Assembly (NCBI RefSeq): GCF_020907275.1
Contig: NZ_JAJJWI010000019.1
Span: 18,196 to 82,195 of the forward strand
Source of the DNA: Pontibacter silvestris
Lineage (GTDB): Bacteria; Bacteroidota; Bacteroidia; Cytophagales; Hymenobacteraceae
DNA length: 64,000 bases
Direction of reading: 5' to 3'
Below are positions 52,386-63,100 of the stretch, piece by piece (position 1 is the stretch's first letter; each line of letters opens with the position of its first letter). A model generated the notes under the pieces. It saw only the letters and a program-made list of their open reading frames with translations, was not told the origin of the DNA and did not search any database. The translations under genes and the position numbers were made by a program.

Positions 52386-53360
52386 TTAACGGGTTCTTTT
52401 AGACGGTCCTTTGGTAGAAGCGTTTTTACCGGAGCCTCCTCTTGTACCGTTTTTATTGCCAAATCCACCTTTTGCAGTTCCCTTCGCTGCACCCCTTGAC
52501 CCTCTGGAGCTTATCTGTTTGCCCTTTGGGGAAGTGGTTTTGCCTGGTTTGTTAAAGGGATCCTTCTTTTTTGGTGCATTCGTTCTGGCACTTCGTTCCT
52601 CACCTGGCACTACACCTGTACCTCTGTTTCTGCTGCCTGTGCTTTTTAAGGTTTTGCCTGATAATACCTCATTTAAACTTTCTATTTCTGGTTCAGATAA
52701 GATGCGCCAGTGGCCGGTTGGTAGTTTAGCCAGCGTAATGTTTGCGATGCGTGTTCTTTGTAAATGGATTACTTTATATCCTAAATCCTCACACATTCTT
52801 TTAATGTTGTGATTAGTCCCCGGCTCCAGTACAATCCTAAAACGTGCAGAGCCTTCTTTAACTACAAAAGTTCTTGTCTTTCTTTCCTCTGGATCAGCAG
52901 TACTTCCACCACTTATTTGTGTTAGAAAATCGGGTGTGATTATTTTGTCTAGCGTTATAATATACTCTTTCTCGTATCTATTGTCAGCCTTTGTTATCTT
53001 ACGTACCAAGTCGCTGTCGTTGCTTAAGAAGATAAGACCTTCTGCTTCGCGTTCTAAACGACCAACAGGCAATAGTGACGCAGGATAATTGATGGCCCTG
53101 ATGATGTTGTCCCGCACCGATTGGTCAGTAGTGGCAGACATGTGTGCAGGCTTGTTGAAAGCTAGAAAAACTGGCGCTTCTTCACGTATGCTCAGTAACT
53201 GATCATCAACCCGTACTTTGTCTTTAAGTGTTACTTTAGTGCCCGCTTCAGCCATCTTTCCGTTCACGGTTACCCTACCTTGCTCGATAAGCTTGTCTGC
53301 TTCTCTCCTGGAACAGATGCCGGTATCACTGATAAATTTATTTATTCTCTTTGGTTCCAT
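52386..53360 (-). CDS. RluF-like pseudouridine synthase homolog lacking the catalytic Asp
   Basis: A 324-residue protein with an N-terminal S4 RNA-binding domain (RINKFISDTGICSRREADKLIEQGRVTVNG, about 5-55) and an RsuA/RluF-type synthase domain (about 60-240). The family's GRLD motif reads GRLE here: PVGRLEREAEGLIFL, with Glu103 in the catalytic position. The NRQIRRMC motif reads NHNIKRMCEDLGY (183 onward), losing two conserved residues. The fold seems kept (NKP, LERTRI-like LQRTRIANITL). The tail (about 245-324) is basic and Gly/Ser/Lys-rich, as in RNA-binding tails. RluF modifies U2604 of 23S rRNA; catalysis by this copy is doubtful. Confidence 0.85.
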   Translation of the reverse strand: MEPKRINKFISDTGICSRREADKLIEQGRVTVNGKMAEAGTKVTLKDKVRVDDQLLSIREEAPVFLAFNKPAHMSATTDQSVRDNIIRAINYPASLLPVGRLEREAEGLIFLSNDSDLVRKITKADNRYEKEYIITLDKIITPDFLTQISGGSTADPEERKTRTFVVKEGSARFRIVLEPGTNHNIKRMCEDLGYKVIHLQRTRIANITLAKLPTGHWRILSEPEIESLNEVLSGKTLKSTGSRNRGTGVVPGEERSARTNAPKKKDPFNKPGKTTSPKGKQISSRGSRGAAKGTAKGGFGNKNGTRGGSGKNASTKGPSKRTR

Positions 53361-53534
53361 ATCATTCTAAGGCTACTAAAGGCAGGTTTGACTGGTGAAA
53401 TTATCAGGTAAAGCTGCGACCGCCTTTTAAGTAAAATATTTTTATCCTCAAAAGTACGGGAAAGCGTGTGATTTACCTATCGTGGCTGGTTTAGAGTTGA
53501 CAGATAATATTAATCAATTGTAGCAACATAAACA

Positions 53535-53573
53535 AAGCCGCCCCTGTCAGTGTACTACAGACAGGGGCGGCTT
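53535..53573 (-). terminator. rho-independent terminator of the zinc metalloprotease gene
   Basis: The arms AAGCCGCCCCTGTC (53535-53548) and GACAGGGGCGGCTT (53560-53573) are perfect and GC-rich. It is about 30 bases after the stop at 53604; a T-run is short (TTTGTTT on the minus strand). Confidence 0.85.
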
Positions 53574-53603
53574 ATTACGATGAATTATGATGCAGTTGTA
53601 CGT

Positions 53604-56057
53604 TTACTCACAACCTAACTCAGCACCACTTCCGATAGGAGCTCCAGGAGCCAGTTCCTTATGCTCTGGAAGTTTTACAGGAGCCATTTCAGGATTTTCA
53701 ATACGCTTCATGGCATAAACCAGGTGAGCTTTGTAAGGGCTGTCGCCCATGCGGCGGGTTTGCCTGTTCAGATAATCATTAAGGTTGTTAAGAGCGAGGT
53801 TAGCTTCGGCACGAGCACCGTAAGAAGTGCCTTCGTTGTTTGCCAAAGCTATCAGGTGAGTAAGCACTACCTGCTCCGTTTGCTGCTGTACCTGACTTGC
53901 AAGGCCATCTTTACGAGGGGCTTTAAAAGTATTTTTCACTAACTGGTCCACTACCTCGTTTAGTCCAAGGCTATTACCTCTGGCTTGTAATTCTACGAGT
54001 CTTGCTGTACGCTCGGGGTGTAAAAGCATGCTAACTGTAAAGTCTGCAGAGGCTTCTGCCGCAGCCAGAGGGTCAAATGTAAGGCCGGTACGTTTATTAA
54101 ACAATTCACGTGTTGTGCGGAAACCTGGCGGGCGTGGCGGAATTAACTTTATTATATGCTCCGGCACTGTTAATACATCTGGCTGTAGTGTTGCCAGCAA
54201 GGCATCCAGTGCCTTTTGCTGCGTCTTTTTATCAAGTGGTTCTGTAATAGTTTGCTCGTCGCCACGCAAGGCATAGGTATAATTTACACCACCTACCAGT
54301 TTGGCTGTTGCCTCCGTCTGATAGCGATGGTAATTGTAAATTGGCACCAACACATCTTCTAGTAGTGCATAGGGCATTCCTTCTTTTATATTTTCTTCTG
54401 AGAAGTTCTGCAGTGCCTGCTTGCGTACTTCCAGCACGTGCTTTAATTCTTCTGGAGCATCCGGGCCGTTATCCCAAAGGTGAGCCTGTGGATGGGCACC
54501 GCCAGTAGCGCGCGAGTCGCGGTCAGTAATAAACTGTAAACCACTGTTAATACTGTTTTGTAATATGTTATCTAAGGCAGATTTTTCATTTGTGCCTTCC
54601 GGAAAGTCTTGGTAGCCATAGGTAACAGCCACTTTATCCCATTCACCAATGCCGGTGTCGTAAGCATTAGCAAGGTCTATTTGTCCATTGTTGCTAAGCT
54701 GCACCAGTGGGTGTGGGTAGTCCATGACAGAAGCACGGTTGTTTACACTGGCGGCATAGTTGTGCTGCAGGCCCAGCGTATGGCCTAGTTCGTGTGCCGA
54801 AAGCTGCCGGATTCGTGCCAATGCCATCGTCATCATTTCATCGGAGGCAGGCTTTCCTTCTTTGTATGGAGCCAGTAACCCTTCCGCAATCAGATAGTCC
54901 TGGCGCACACGGAGGGAGCCCAAGGTTACATGTCCTTTAATAATTTCTCCGGTGCGAGGGTCTGTTACAGACGAGCCATAAGACCAGCCGCGTGTGCTGC
55001 GGTGTACCCACTGAATCATATTATAGCGAATGTCCATCGGGTCGGCGGTGTCAGGTAGTATTTCTGCACGGAAAGCATTTTTATAACCAGCAGCTTCAAA
55101 GGCCTGATTCCACCAGCGGGCGCCTTCCAGCAGAGCGCTACGAATAGGCTCAGGAGCGCCATTGTCAATATAATATACAATAGGCTTTACCGGCTCAGAC
55201 ACTGCAGCTGATGGGTTTTTCTTTTGCAGGCGATGTCTTGCTATAAACCGCTTTTCAATATCATCCCCAACAGGCGTGGCAAAATCAAAATAAGTAATAC
55301 CAAAGAAGCCAGCACGTGGGTCTAAAACCCGAGGCGTATAATTGTTGTCTGGCAGTTCTATAAAAGAATGGTGCTGGCGCAGTGTAAGAGCCTGTACATC
55401 TGGAGCTACCTCATAAACAAAACGTCCGGCATCATCGCCTCCTGTAAAGGTAAGGGTAGCTTCAAACTCTGTGTTCTTTGCGAAGTTCTTCGTGCGGGGC
55501 AGGTACAGAGCGGAACGGCTTGGGTCGAGGCGATAGGTGCCTTGCTTTGTCCTGCGGATGCTGCCGATAACGTTATGTGCATCGCGGAGAAGAAAATCTG
55601 TAGCATCAACCAATACCTTTTCACCTTCAGCTGCTTCTGCTTTAAAGCCCCAGATGATAGATTGAGCAAAAGATTCCTCCACAGCCCGCTTCTCGTTCTG
55701 ATTGTCGGTTGAGGCTCTGTAGCTAAGGTTTGGCTGCACCAGCATTATTTTTGGGCCTTGCTTGCTGAAGTATACTACGCGCTCTCCGTCTAACTGTCCG
55801 CGATCAAGACCAATGTCGTTAGAACCCAGTCCGGCAGGTAAAGAGTTTACATACAGAAATTCTTTGTTTAGTTTGTCTACTTCTAACCAGATTTTGCCGT
55901 TAGCTTCATCAAGGTAAAAAGTAAAGTAACCTGGGTACTTCTTCATACCTGCTGTTTTGGAGGCGATACCAGGCAGTTGCTGTGCCAGTACTGTGCTAGC
56001 CATCAGGGGCAATAACAGCAGCAATAGCCAGAGCTTTTTGGTAAAAGGTGTTGTCAT
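53604..56057 (-). CDS. Large secreted zinc-dependent metalloprotease (DUF5117/DUF4953 type)
   Basis: An 817-residue exported protein (signal peptide to about residue 25, ASTVLAQ). The N-terminal region (to about 200, GYFTFYLDEANGKIWLEVDKLNKEFLYVNSL) fits DUF5118/DUF5117. The metallopeptidase part follows with YYIDNGAPEPIRSALLEGARWWNQAFEAAGY and the zinc motif HELGHTLGLQH (422-432), then NRASVMDYPHP (Met-turn region). The C-terminal third is helical. This architecture is widespread in Bacteroidota; substrates are unknown. The zinc motif HExxHxxGxxH is complete. It is monocistronic. Confidence 0.93.
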   Translation of the reverse strand: MTTPFTKKLWLLLLLLPLMASTVLAQQLPGIASKTAGMKKYPGYFTFYLDEANGKIWLEVDKLNKEFLYVNSLPAGLGSNDIGLDRGQLDGERVVYFSKQGPKIMLVQPNLSYRASTDNQNEKRAVEESFAQSIIWGFKAEAAEGEKVLVDATDFLLRDAHNVIGSIRRTKQGTYRLDPSRSALYLPRTKNFAKNTEFEATLTFTGGDDAGRFVYEVAPDVQALTLRQHHSFIELPDNNYTPRVLDPRAGFFGITYFDFATPVGDDIEKRFIARHRLQKKNPSAAVSEPVKPIVYYIDNGAPEPIRSALLEGARWWNQAFEAAGYKNAFRAEILPDTADPMDIRYNMIQWVHRSTRGWSYGSSVTDPRTGEIIKGHVTLGSLRVRQDYLIAEGLLAPYKEGKPASDEMMTMALARIRQLSAHELGHTLGLQHNYAASVNNRASVMDYPHPLVQLSNNGQIDLANAYDTGIGEWDKVAVTYGYQDFPEGTNEKSALDNILQNSINSGLQFITDRDSRATGGAHPQAHLWDNGPDAPEELKHVLEVRKQALQNFSEENIKEGMPYALLEDVLVPIYNYHRYQTEATAKLVGGVNYTYALRGDEQTITEPLDKKTQQKALDALLATLQPDVLTVPEHIIKLIPPRPPGFRTTRELFNKRTGLTFDPLAAAEASADFTVSMLLHPERTARLVELQARGNSLGLNEVVDQLVKNTFKAPRKDGLASQVQQQTEQVVLTHLIALANNEGTSYGARAEANLALNNLNDYLNRQTRRMGDSPYKAHLVYAMKRIENPEMAPVKLPEHKELAPGAPIGSGAELGCE

Positions 56058-56391
56058 TTTAAAGTTAGATTTTAGTTTAGGATGTTTTAGGTTATTAATA
56101 TTAGTTATTTTCTATGGGTTTAGAAAATGTGGGAGCTAAGAAATCATAGGACAGGCAGAGAAAAAGAAGTTGGCAGAAAAGGCTCTAATTGGTTTACAGT
56201 AGCATTATCTGCTGATAGCATAAGTAACTCTTTATAAAAAAGGCGCACCATAATGCTGGCGCGCCTTAGAGAAAGCTTTTATATAACGGTTTTCCTTTAA
56301 GAATATGCCTCAGAACTTGCTGGTAATTGAGGCAGGTATCTTACTTTGAGGCTGCTATATTTTTATTGATTTCTGATGCGGCTTTACATTT
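56058..56391. other. intergenic region between metalloprotease and bestrophin-like genes
   Basis: 334 bases; besides the hairpin at 56240-56267 I see no gene. The metalloprotease promoter must be here but no exact TAnnTTTG motif was found. Confidence 0.5.
56240..56267 (-). terminator. probable terminator of the bestrophin-like gene
   Basis: The arms AAGGCGC (56240-56246) and GCGCCTT (56261-56267) with one internal mismatch beyond them. It lies about 125 bases after the stop at 56392. On the minus strand a T-run follows. Confidence 0.6.
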
Positions 56392-57351
56392 TTACAAAAC
56401 TACTCCATCACCAGTTTGTCGCTTTTCTGGAAAGTCTTTTTCTCCCCATTGCTCCTTTACATTTGTTTCTATTGTTAAGCTGAGTGACGTAAGCGGTACA
56501 TCTTCCAGTCTGTTTTCAAACGGATCTTCAGCACGTTCCCCTACTAAATCAAGACAAAGAAACACAAAAGAGATAATAACGGAAACAGGCATGGCAGCCC
56601 AGCCAAGTTCTTCTACAAACACAAATGGTAGAAGTGAGGCGTGTATAAATACAAATACCCTGGAGAAGAAACTATACTGCCGTGGAAAAGGCGTGTTTTT
56701 AATTCTTTCGCTGCGCCCCTGAATATTATTAAACTCAACCAGCGTTTGCTCCAGCTTTACAAAGCGAAAATCAGAGAGCCAGCCTTTTTTATATGCTCTT
56801 TTCAAGTCTTCACCCTGGAGCTCTAAAAGGTAGTTCGGTGGGTTGTTCTTCTGGCAAAAGACTTTATATTCATTGGGCGAAAGGAAAGAAATGGTATCAG
56901 AGTAATCATTAGCCTCTTCAAACATTTCCTGTTGTCCTGTTTCGTTATAAGCATGTTTCTTTCTAAGGAAGACACGCAAAGCATGCACAAAAGCTATGTG
57001 CCGGTATACCATACGGTGCTGGAGTTGTGTTACCTCCGTTACCTGATCAATATCTTCTGACATTATCATGGTGATAACCTCTCGTGTCCATGCGCGGCTG
57101 TAGTTTACTAATAGCCCCCATATCTTTCTGCCTTCCCACCATCTGTCGTACGCGTTGTTGTTTTTGAAACCTAAGAATATAGCCAGTGCAGTACTTAAGG
57201 CAGTAATAGTGTTGAACGGTAAGTGCAGATGCAATAGTTCAAAGTAGTCGTGAAGCAAGTATACAGCAATGGAAAGTAACATGTAATATAGCATGCTTTT
57301 CCAAGTATAATGTACTACTAATCTCCATTTTAAATTTCTCCTTGTTATCAT
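56392..57351 (-). CDS. Bestrophin-family ion channel
   Basis: A 319-residue membrane protein with the bestrophin layout. The first helices (about 20-60) are followed by FNTITALSTALAIFLGFKNNNAYDRWWEGRKIWGLLVNYSRAWTREV, the family's signature; later helices lie at about 225-265, with IHASLLPFVFVEELGWAAMPVSVIISFVFLCLDLVGERAEDPFENRLEDVPL near the end. The GxRxxDPF segment is diagnostic. Bacterial members form pentameric channels for anions or cations. Selectivity is not readable here. It is monocistronic. Confidence 0.92.
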   Translation of the reverse strand: MITRRNLKWRLVVHYTWKSMLYYMLLSIAVYLLHDYFELLHLHLPFNTITALSTALAIFLGFKNNNAYDRWWEGRKIWGLLVNYSRAWTREVITMIMSEDIDQVTEVTQLQHRMVYRHIAFVHALRVFLRKKHAYNETGQQEMFEEANDYSDTISFLSPNEYKVFCQKNNPPNYLLELQGEDLKRAYKKGWLSDFRFVKLEQTLVEFNNIQGRSERIKNTPFPRQYSFFSRVFVFIHASLLPFVFVEELGWAAMPVSVIISFVFLCLDLVGERAEDPFENRLEDVPLTSLSLTIETNVKEQWGEKDFPEKRQTGDGVVL

Positions 57352-57998
57352 ATATTAATTAAGTCCATAAATAAATACTTCCTGCTAAAAACTTGTAGGT
57401 AAGAAAATTGTTTAAGCCATTCTATAAATGGCGCAGTCCGACATACATAAAAAGCCTTAGAGATGTTTCAGGTGAGCAACAGATGTTTGTTTTGCTGCAA
57501 CTGATCAACCTGAAAGATTAAACTGATGGAGATGATATTGACTGCTGCGGATTGTAAGAGGTGTTCCTAAACCTGCTTGCTACGATAGAGCATCAGCAAT
57601 GTGAGAGGAGCCAAACAGCAAGCGCATTATCTATAAAATATTGTGCATGTAATAATTTCATCACATAGCAAGCATTTTCTTAATTTAAGTATAATCTTTT
57701 GTTAAAGATTATATGACATTATAATGCTCTCTTTGCACCTGTTATATTCAATAACATAATAATTCAAAAGATAAGACTGCTTACAACAGTGTTATCTTTT
57801 GAAGCCGATAAGCTAGACAAGAAAACAGTAAAGAAGGCTAGTATAATATTCCTTCCAGGACTCAATAGAGTTTGTTTTTTAAAGTATGTGAGCTTTTATC
57901 ATAGCTGAGAGACATATAATAAATCCTTTTGCTTAAAGCGGATAGCAAGTATGTATGGCTAACATTTGTCTTGGGTAATCAACCAATTTATTAAAATC
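57352..57998. other. long intergenic region
   Basis: 647 bases between divergent genes. It contains one clean hairpin (57763-57803) and no convincing ORF. Large spacers of this kind near secreted-enzyme genes usually hold regulatory sites, but I cannot name any. Confidence 0.5.
57763..57803. repeat. 12-bp perfect inverted repeat with structured loop
   Basis: The arms TTCAAAAGATAA (57763-57774) and TTATCTTTTGAA (57792-57803) pair exactly. The 17-base loop itself contains ACTG/CAGT (57776-57779, 57787-57790). No T-run follows, so it is not a typical terminator. It lies 195 bases before the PHP hydrolase gene. Confidence 0.6.
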
Positions 57999-59426
57999 AT
58001 GCTACTAAGAGTAATTATATTTTGTGTTATACAGGTTTATCTTCTGTTAATTTTTACTTATGTATCCGCCCAAGATAGTTTAACAACAGTGTACTCTGGT
58101 CATATTCCTGCTGAAGATATTTTTAAATTGGTATACGTACCCTTCACTGTTCCGGAAGGGATATCAGAGATCAGGGTAAAGGAAGTTTATTCCGATCAGG
58201 GTAAAAATGTGCTCAACTTAGGTATATATGGCCCGGAAGGGTACGAGCTTGGGAATTCTGCGGGTTTTCGTGGTTGGTCAGGCGGAGCTAAAACAGAGTT
58301 CTTTTTAAACGCTGCTGAAGCCTCTACAGGTTATATACCGGGTAAAATCAAACCTGGAACGTGGAATACCATCATTTATCCTTCTACTATTATACCCGAA
58401 GGCATTGACTGGCAACTAGAAGTAACTCTTATTACTGGAACAGATAAAACTCCTTTTAAAATTACTCCAGCAGTCGAAGTAGTAAACAGGCAACCTGGTT
58501 GGTACCGTGGTGATTTGCACATGCATACGTACCACTCCGATGGCAAACGTACCCAGCAGGATTTATTAGATGAAGCAACAGCTAATGGGTTAGATTTTGT
58601 TGTATCTACGGAACATAATACTAACAGCGCCAATTTAAGCTGGGGACATTATAAAACAGATAAATTATTGGTATTGAACGGAGAGGAAGTAACCACTACG
58701 GCCTTTGGGCACTGGAACGCAATAGGGTTGGACGCTGAAACGCTAATAGAATGGCGTTACTCTCCCTCTGATAACGTTATTAATACCTATCTTAAACAGG
58801 TACATATTGACAACGGTCTGGCAATTATTAACCATCCTTTTTACAATGTAGAACGCACTAACAGCTTTGGTTTTGATGTAGATTTGTTTGATGGCATTGA
58901 GGTTTGGAATGGCAAATGGGATGAACTAGATAACATGGCAGTACAATGGTGGGATAGCCTGTTACGTCAGGGAAAAGCAAAGATTGCCATTGCAGCCAGT
59001 GATTCTCACACGCCTGTTTCTCTGGAGAATGCGCTTGGTATACCTCAGACTGTAATAAACTCACGGGCTTTGGCACGGCAGGAGATTATGGCAGGGCTTC
59101 GCGCTGGTAAAGCATATTTGGCCTATAATAAAGAACTGACTATATCATTAACGGCCAAGTCCGGTTCATCTTCAGCTGGTATAGGGGATACATTAGCCAC
59201 CTCACAGGGTGAGAAAGTGCAGGTCCGGTTAAGTATAAAAGGAGCCCCTGATGCTGTTGTTACCTTAATAGGAGACAAAGGGGCTTTAACTACCGAAAAA
59301 GTTAAGGGAAATAAGACAGAGCTTAGCTGGCAGGTTGATTCTAAATCAACAAAATTCCTCCGGGTAGAAATTCGGACGTCTAAAGGTGACATGGTGGCTT
59401 TAACCAACCCTATCTGGTTATCCTAA
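57999..59426 (+). CDS. Secreted CehA/McbA-type PHP metallohydrolase
   Basis: A 475-residue protein from the ATG at 57999 (the frame upstream only offers TTG at 57966). The signal peptide (MLLRVIIFCVIQVYLLLIFTYVSAQ) is followed by a beta-sandwich (about 40-160). The PHP domain starts with GDLHMHTYHSDGKRTQQDLL (first metal ligands), then STEHNTNS, INHPFYN, and ASDSHTP near its end, as in CehA/McbA carbaryl hydrolases and related phosphoesterases. A C-terminal beta domain (about 390-475) is probable. Substrate unknown; position 769 bases before a SusC/SusD pair leaves a link possible. Confidence 0.88.
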   Translation: MLLRVIIFCVIQVYLLLIFTYVSAQDSLTTVYSGHIPAEDIFKLVYVPFTVPEGISEIRVKEVYSDQGKNVLNLGIYGPEGYELGNSAGFRGWSGGAKTEFFLNAAEASTGYIPGKIKPGTWNTIIYPSTIIPEGIDWQLEVTLITGTDKTPFKITPAVEVVNRQPGWYRGDLHMHTYHSDGKRTQQDLLDEATANGLDFVVSTEHNTNSANLSWGHYKTDKLLVLNGEEVTTTAFGHWNAIGLDAETLIEWRYSPSDNVINTYLKQVHIDNGLAIINHPFYNVERTNSFGFDVDLFDGIEVWNGKWDELDNMAVQWWDSLLRQGKAKIAIAASDSHTPVSLENALGIPQTVINSRALARQEIMAGLRAGKAYLAYNKELTISLTAKSGSSSAGIGDTLATSQGEKVQVRLSIKGAPDAVVTLIGDKGALTTEKVKGNKTELSWQVDSKSTKFLRVEIRTSKGDMVALTNPIWLS

Positions 59427-60195
59427 TTACGTTAAAAAAATAACTACTAAAAAGGTTTCTGATCTTGCTAATCCTTATTTTACCTCTTCTTTATGCTCAT
59501 TAAAAAAGTTCTTGCCCGTTCCTATGCTCACCACTGGCAATGAACTTGGCCTTCTCTCTGACCACAGTATCCGGATTATATATTAATAAGACCTAGAAGA
59601 GGAATACCTTCTAAATAAGTATAAGCTTTAGGTAGTATACCCAATGGAACAGGAAGGCTTTGGTTATTGAAGATGTTAAATAAAACAACTGATAGATACA
59701 ATGTTCATCATCTTAATTGAGGTTCAGGCTCTGGATAACTACCTTCTTTTTTATTAACAGTTTAGTAATAATGTTTGCTCGAATTTAACACTTTGATTAA
59801 AAGACAGACATAATCAATTAATCTTACCACACTTATTTTGCGCTAAATCTAAGAGCAAAAGAAGTGATAATAAACCTGTTTCTATAAGTGTTACTCGCTA
59901 TTCAGAGCAGTTCGATGCTTGTTCTGTTAAGGCCTTACTTCTAGTAAAAATCAATGAATCAATAAAGTTAATTGTACTGCCTTGGCAAAAGGCAATAGTC
60001 TTTCTATTGCCCAGACTAAAGTGAAAGCTAATCAGGATGCAGTCGCCTCATAACACTTGCTGTGCAAAAGCACTTGCCTTTTTATAAATGCTTCTGTTTG
60101 TGCTATCAATGGTTTTATGTCCTAAGCTCTTGTGGTTAGAATCAATATTGAAAAAAATTAATGGTTTTAAAAATTGTAGAAATGACAAAAGTTTT
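59427..60195. other. long intergenic region upstream of the SusC gene
   Basis: 769 bases with no gene. It contains a small stem (GGCAATAG at 59991-59998 with CTATTGCC at 60004-60011). The SusC frame is open upstream to 60088, but the extra residues lack signal-peptide character. The promoter of the SusCD pair should be here; I find no exact consensus. Confidence 0.5.
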
Positions 60196-63100
60196 ATGAA
60201 AAAACGATCTAACACATTGATTAAGTTAAAACCAATATTTATTGCGACAGTACTCTGCGGCTCGACTATGTCGTTCCCAGGCAATACATATGCGGATCAC
60301 TACAAAAAAAGTAGCTCCTTTCCTTTAGTTAAAAAAGTAAGTAAAGCGGAAGAAATTACTGTTTCAGGGACAGTTAGAGATGAGAATGGGCCTATACCGG
60401 GTGTTGTTGTGAGGGTAAAGAATTCTTCAAATGGTACTGTTACAGATGCAGATGGGAATTATACTATCAAAGCCAACCTAAATGAAACGCTGGTTTTTTC
60501 TATGCTTGGTTTCCAGACCCAGGAGGTTGTAGTAACCAGCGGTAAAGAGGATGTTACGTTGGCAGTTGACACAAAACAACTTGAAGAAGTAGTAGTTATA
60601 GGCTATGGAGCAACAACCCAAAGTGGGGTTACGGGTTCCATTGCAAGTGTTAAGAGCAGTGAGTTTAATGCGGGTGTTAACAGCAGCCCGGACCAGTTAC
60701 TGCAAGGTAAAGTTGCTGGTTTAAATATAAGCAGAAGCGGTGATCCTAACGCGACTCCTTCTATCATTCTGCGTGGCCCTTCTACATTGCGAACAGGTGC
60801 AGCCCAGGAACCCTTTTATGTTATCGATGGCGTACCTGGTGCCTCAATAGATATTGTTGCTCCTAATGATATTGTGTCTATTGATGTTTTAAAAGATGCA
60901 TCAGCAACTGCTATTTATGGTTCAAGGGCTTCTAATGGGGTTATTATAGTAACAACTAGAAGAGCTAACGCTGGAGAAGCCTCCATAACTTATAATGGCT
61001 ATGCAGCAATAGAGAATGTTTCCAACCAAATTGACATGCTATCAGGGGAGCAACTAAGAGCCTATTTAGCAGCAAACGATAAATCTATAAACCCTGCTGA
61101 CGACGACGGAGCCGATAATGATTGGCAAGACGAAGTTACCCGCACAGGTGTCTCCCATAATCATAACCTGTCCCTTTCAGCCAACACTGGCAAAACGAAT
61201 TATAATGCCAGTGTAAACTATCTTGAAAACCAGGGATTAATAAAAGGATCATCATTAGACAGACTTATTTTAAGAGGAAGGGTAGAGCAAAAAGCTTTTA
61301 ACGATAGGTTAAAGCTTGGTATTTCCATTAATCATAGCACAACCAATCAATCTGCGTCGCCAAGTGCAGTGCTTAACTATATGTTGAGTTTCCTGCCGTC
61401 TTACAATATTAAAGACGAGAACGGCAACTACAGAGAGAATTATCAGAATGGTGTTGCTAACCCTGTTTCCCTGATTGACAATAACTTGGATGATACCAAA
61501 ACCAAAACCTTCCTTGCGAATGCCCTGGCAGAACTTACCATACTTCAAGGGTTAAAGTTTACCTTAAGCCTCTCTTCTCAGGATGAGCAAACAAACAGGA
61601 ATATTTACTATGGCCGCTTATCTGCATTAGCTCAGAATGCTGGTGGGGTGGCTATTCGTAATACCTACTCAGATACAAGAAAAGTTCTGGAGTCTTATTT
61701 CAATTACGATAAGAGTTTCAATAAGCACAGTGTTGGTTTACTGGCTGGGTACTCGTGGCAGGAAGATAGAACAGGAGAAGGTTTTCAAACATCTAACCAA
61801 GGGTTTACTTCTGATGCCTTAAGCTATAACAATCTTGGCTTGGCAAGTCCTCCTTCAGGGTATGCTCCTAACTATGGAACTACAGCTATTCAAACATTAA
61901 GGCTTATTTCCTTTTATGGCCGTGTAAATTATTCATTTGCTGACAAATATTTACTTCAGGCATCTTTAAGAAACGATGGTTCTTCAGCTTTTGGTGTTAA
62001 CAACCGCTGGGGCTTATTCCCTGCCGTTTCTGCCGGATGGAGAATAAACCAGGAAGAATTTCTGAAGCAGGCAACGTTCCTGGATGACCTTAAGCTAAGA
62101 ATTGGCTATGGTGTTACAGGTAACTCTTTAGGCTTTGACCCACTTATTGCTACTACCCGCTACGGATCAACAGGTTATTTCTATTATGATGGGAAGCTTA
62201 CAAACTCTATTGGCCCTACACAAAATGCTAACCCAGACCTGAAATGGGAGCGTACTGCCATGGCAAACTTTGGACTCGACTTCTCTGTTTTGAATGGCCG
62301 TGTAAGTGGTTCGGTAGATGTTTACGATAAGCGAACATCAGACCTGATCTGGAACTATCCGGTTTCTACAACACAATACTTTGTGAATACGCTTATCGCG
62401 AACGTTGGTAAGATGAGCAACAAAGGAGTTGAGCTACAATTAAATGTTGTTCCAATTGATAACAATGACTTTAGCTGGAGAACTTCTTTGAACCTTGCTC
62501 ATAACAAAAATGAAATTCTATCCTTATCCAACGACAAGTTTAGTCTGAGCGAAATACGCACTGCTGAGCTGGGAGGTCAGGGCCAATCAGGTAACACCTC
62601 ACAAATTATAAGAGAAGGTATGCCGCTTGGTACTTTTAATATCTGGCATTACATGGGTAAAAATGAAGAGGGGGTTTCACAGTTTTTAAAAGCTGACGGA
62701 ACCATCACAACAACTCCTTCTTCAGCGGATTTTGTTATTTCCGGAAATGCGCAACCTAAATTGCTTTATGGCTGGAATAACAGCTTTAAATATAAAAATA
62801 TTGATTTTAATTTCTTCGTAAGGGGAAATTACGGAGGTAAAATTCTAAACTCTACCTTAGCAGGATTAAATAACCCTACAGCTGCTCAGATACGCAACAT
62901 TCCAGAATTTACTTTAGAGGAGTCTGTGAATGACTATAATGCCTACCTGGTTTCAGACAGGTTCTTAGAGAGTGGCTCTTATCTTCGCTTAGACAATACA
63001 ACGCTTGGCTATACCTTCTCTCCTAAACCAAATGGCTTCAAAAGTTTAAGGGTGTACATTACCGGCACCAATTTGTTCACTTTAACTAAGTACAGAGGAA

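Noticed and set aside
60088-60195. Upstream extension of the SusC gene to the ATG at 60088
   Set aside because: The extra 36 residues do not form a signal peptide and precede a proper one starting at 60196.
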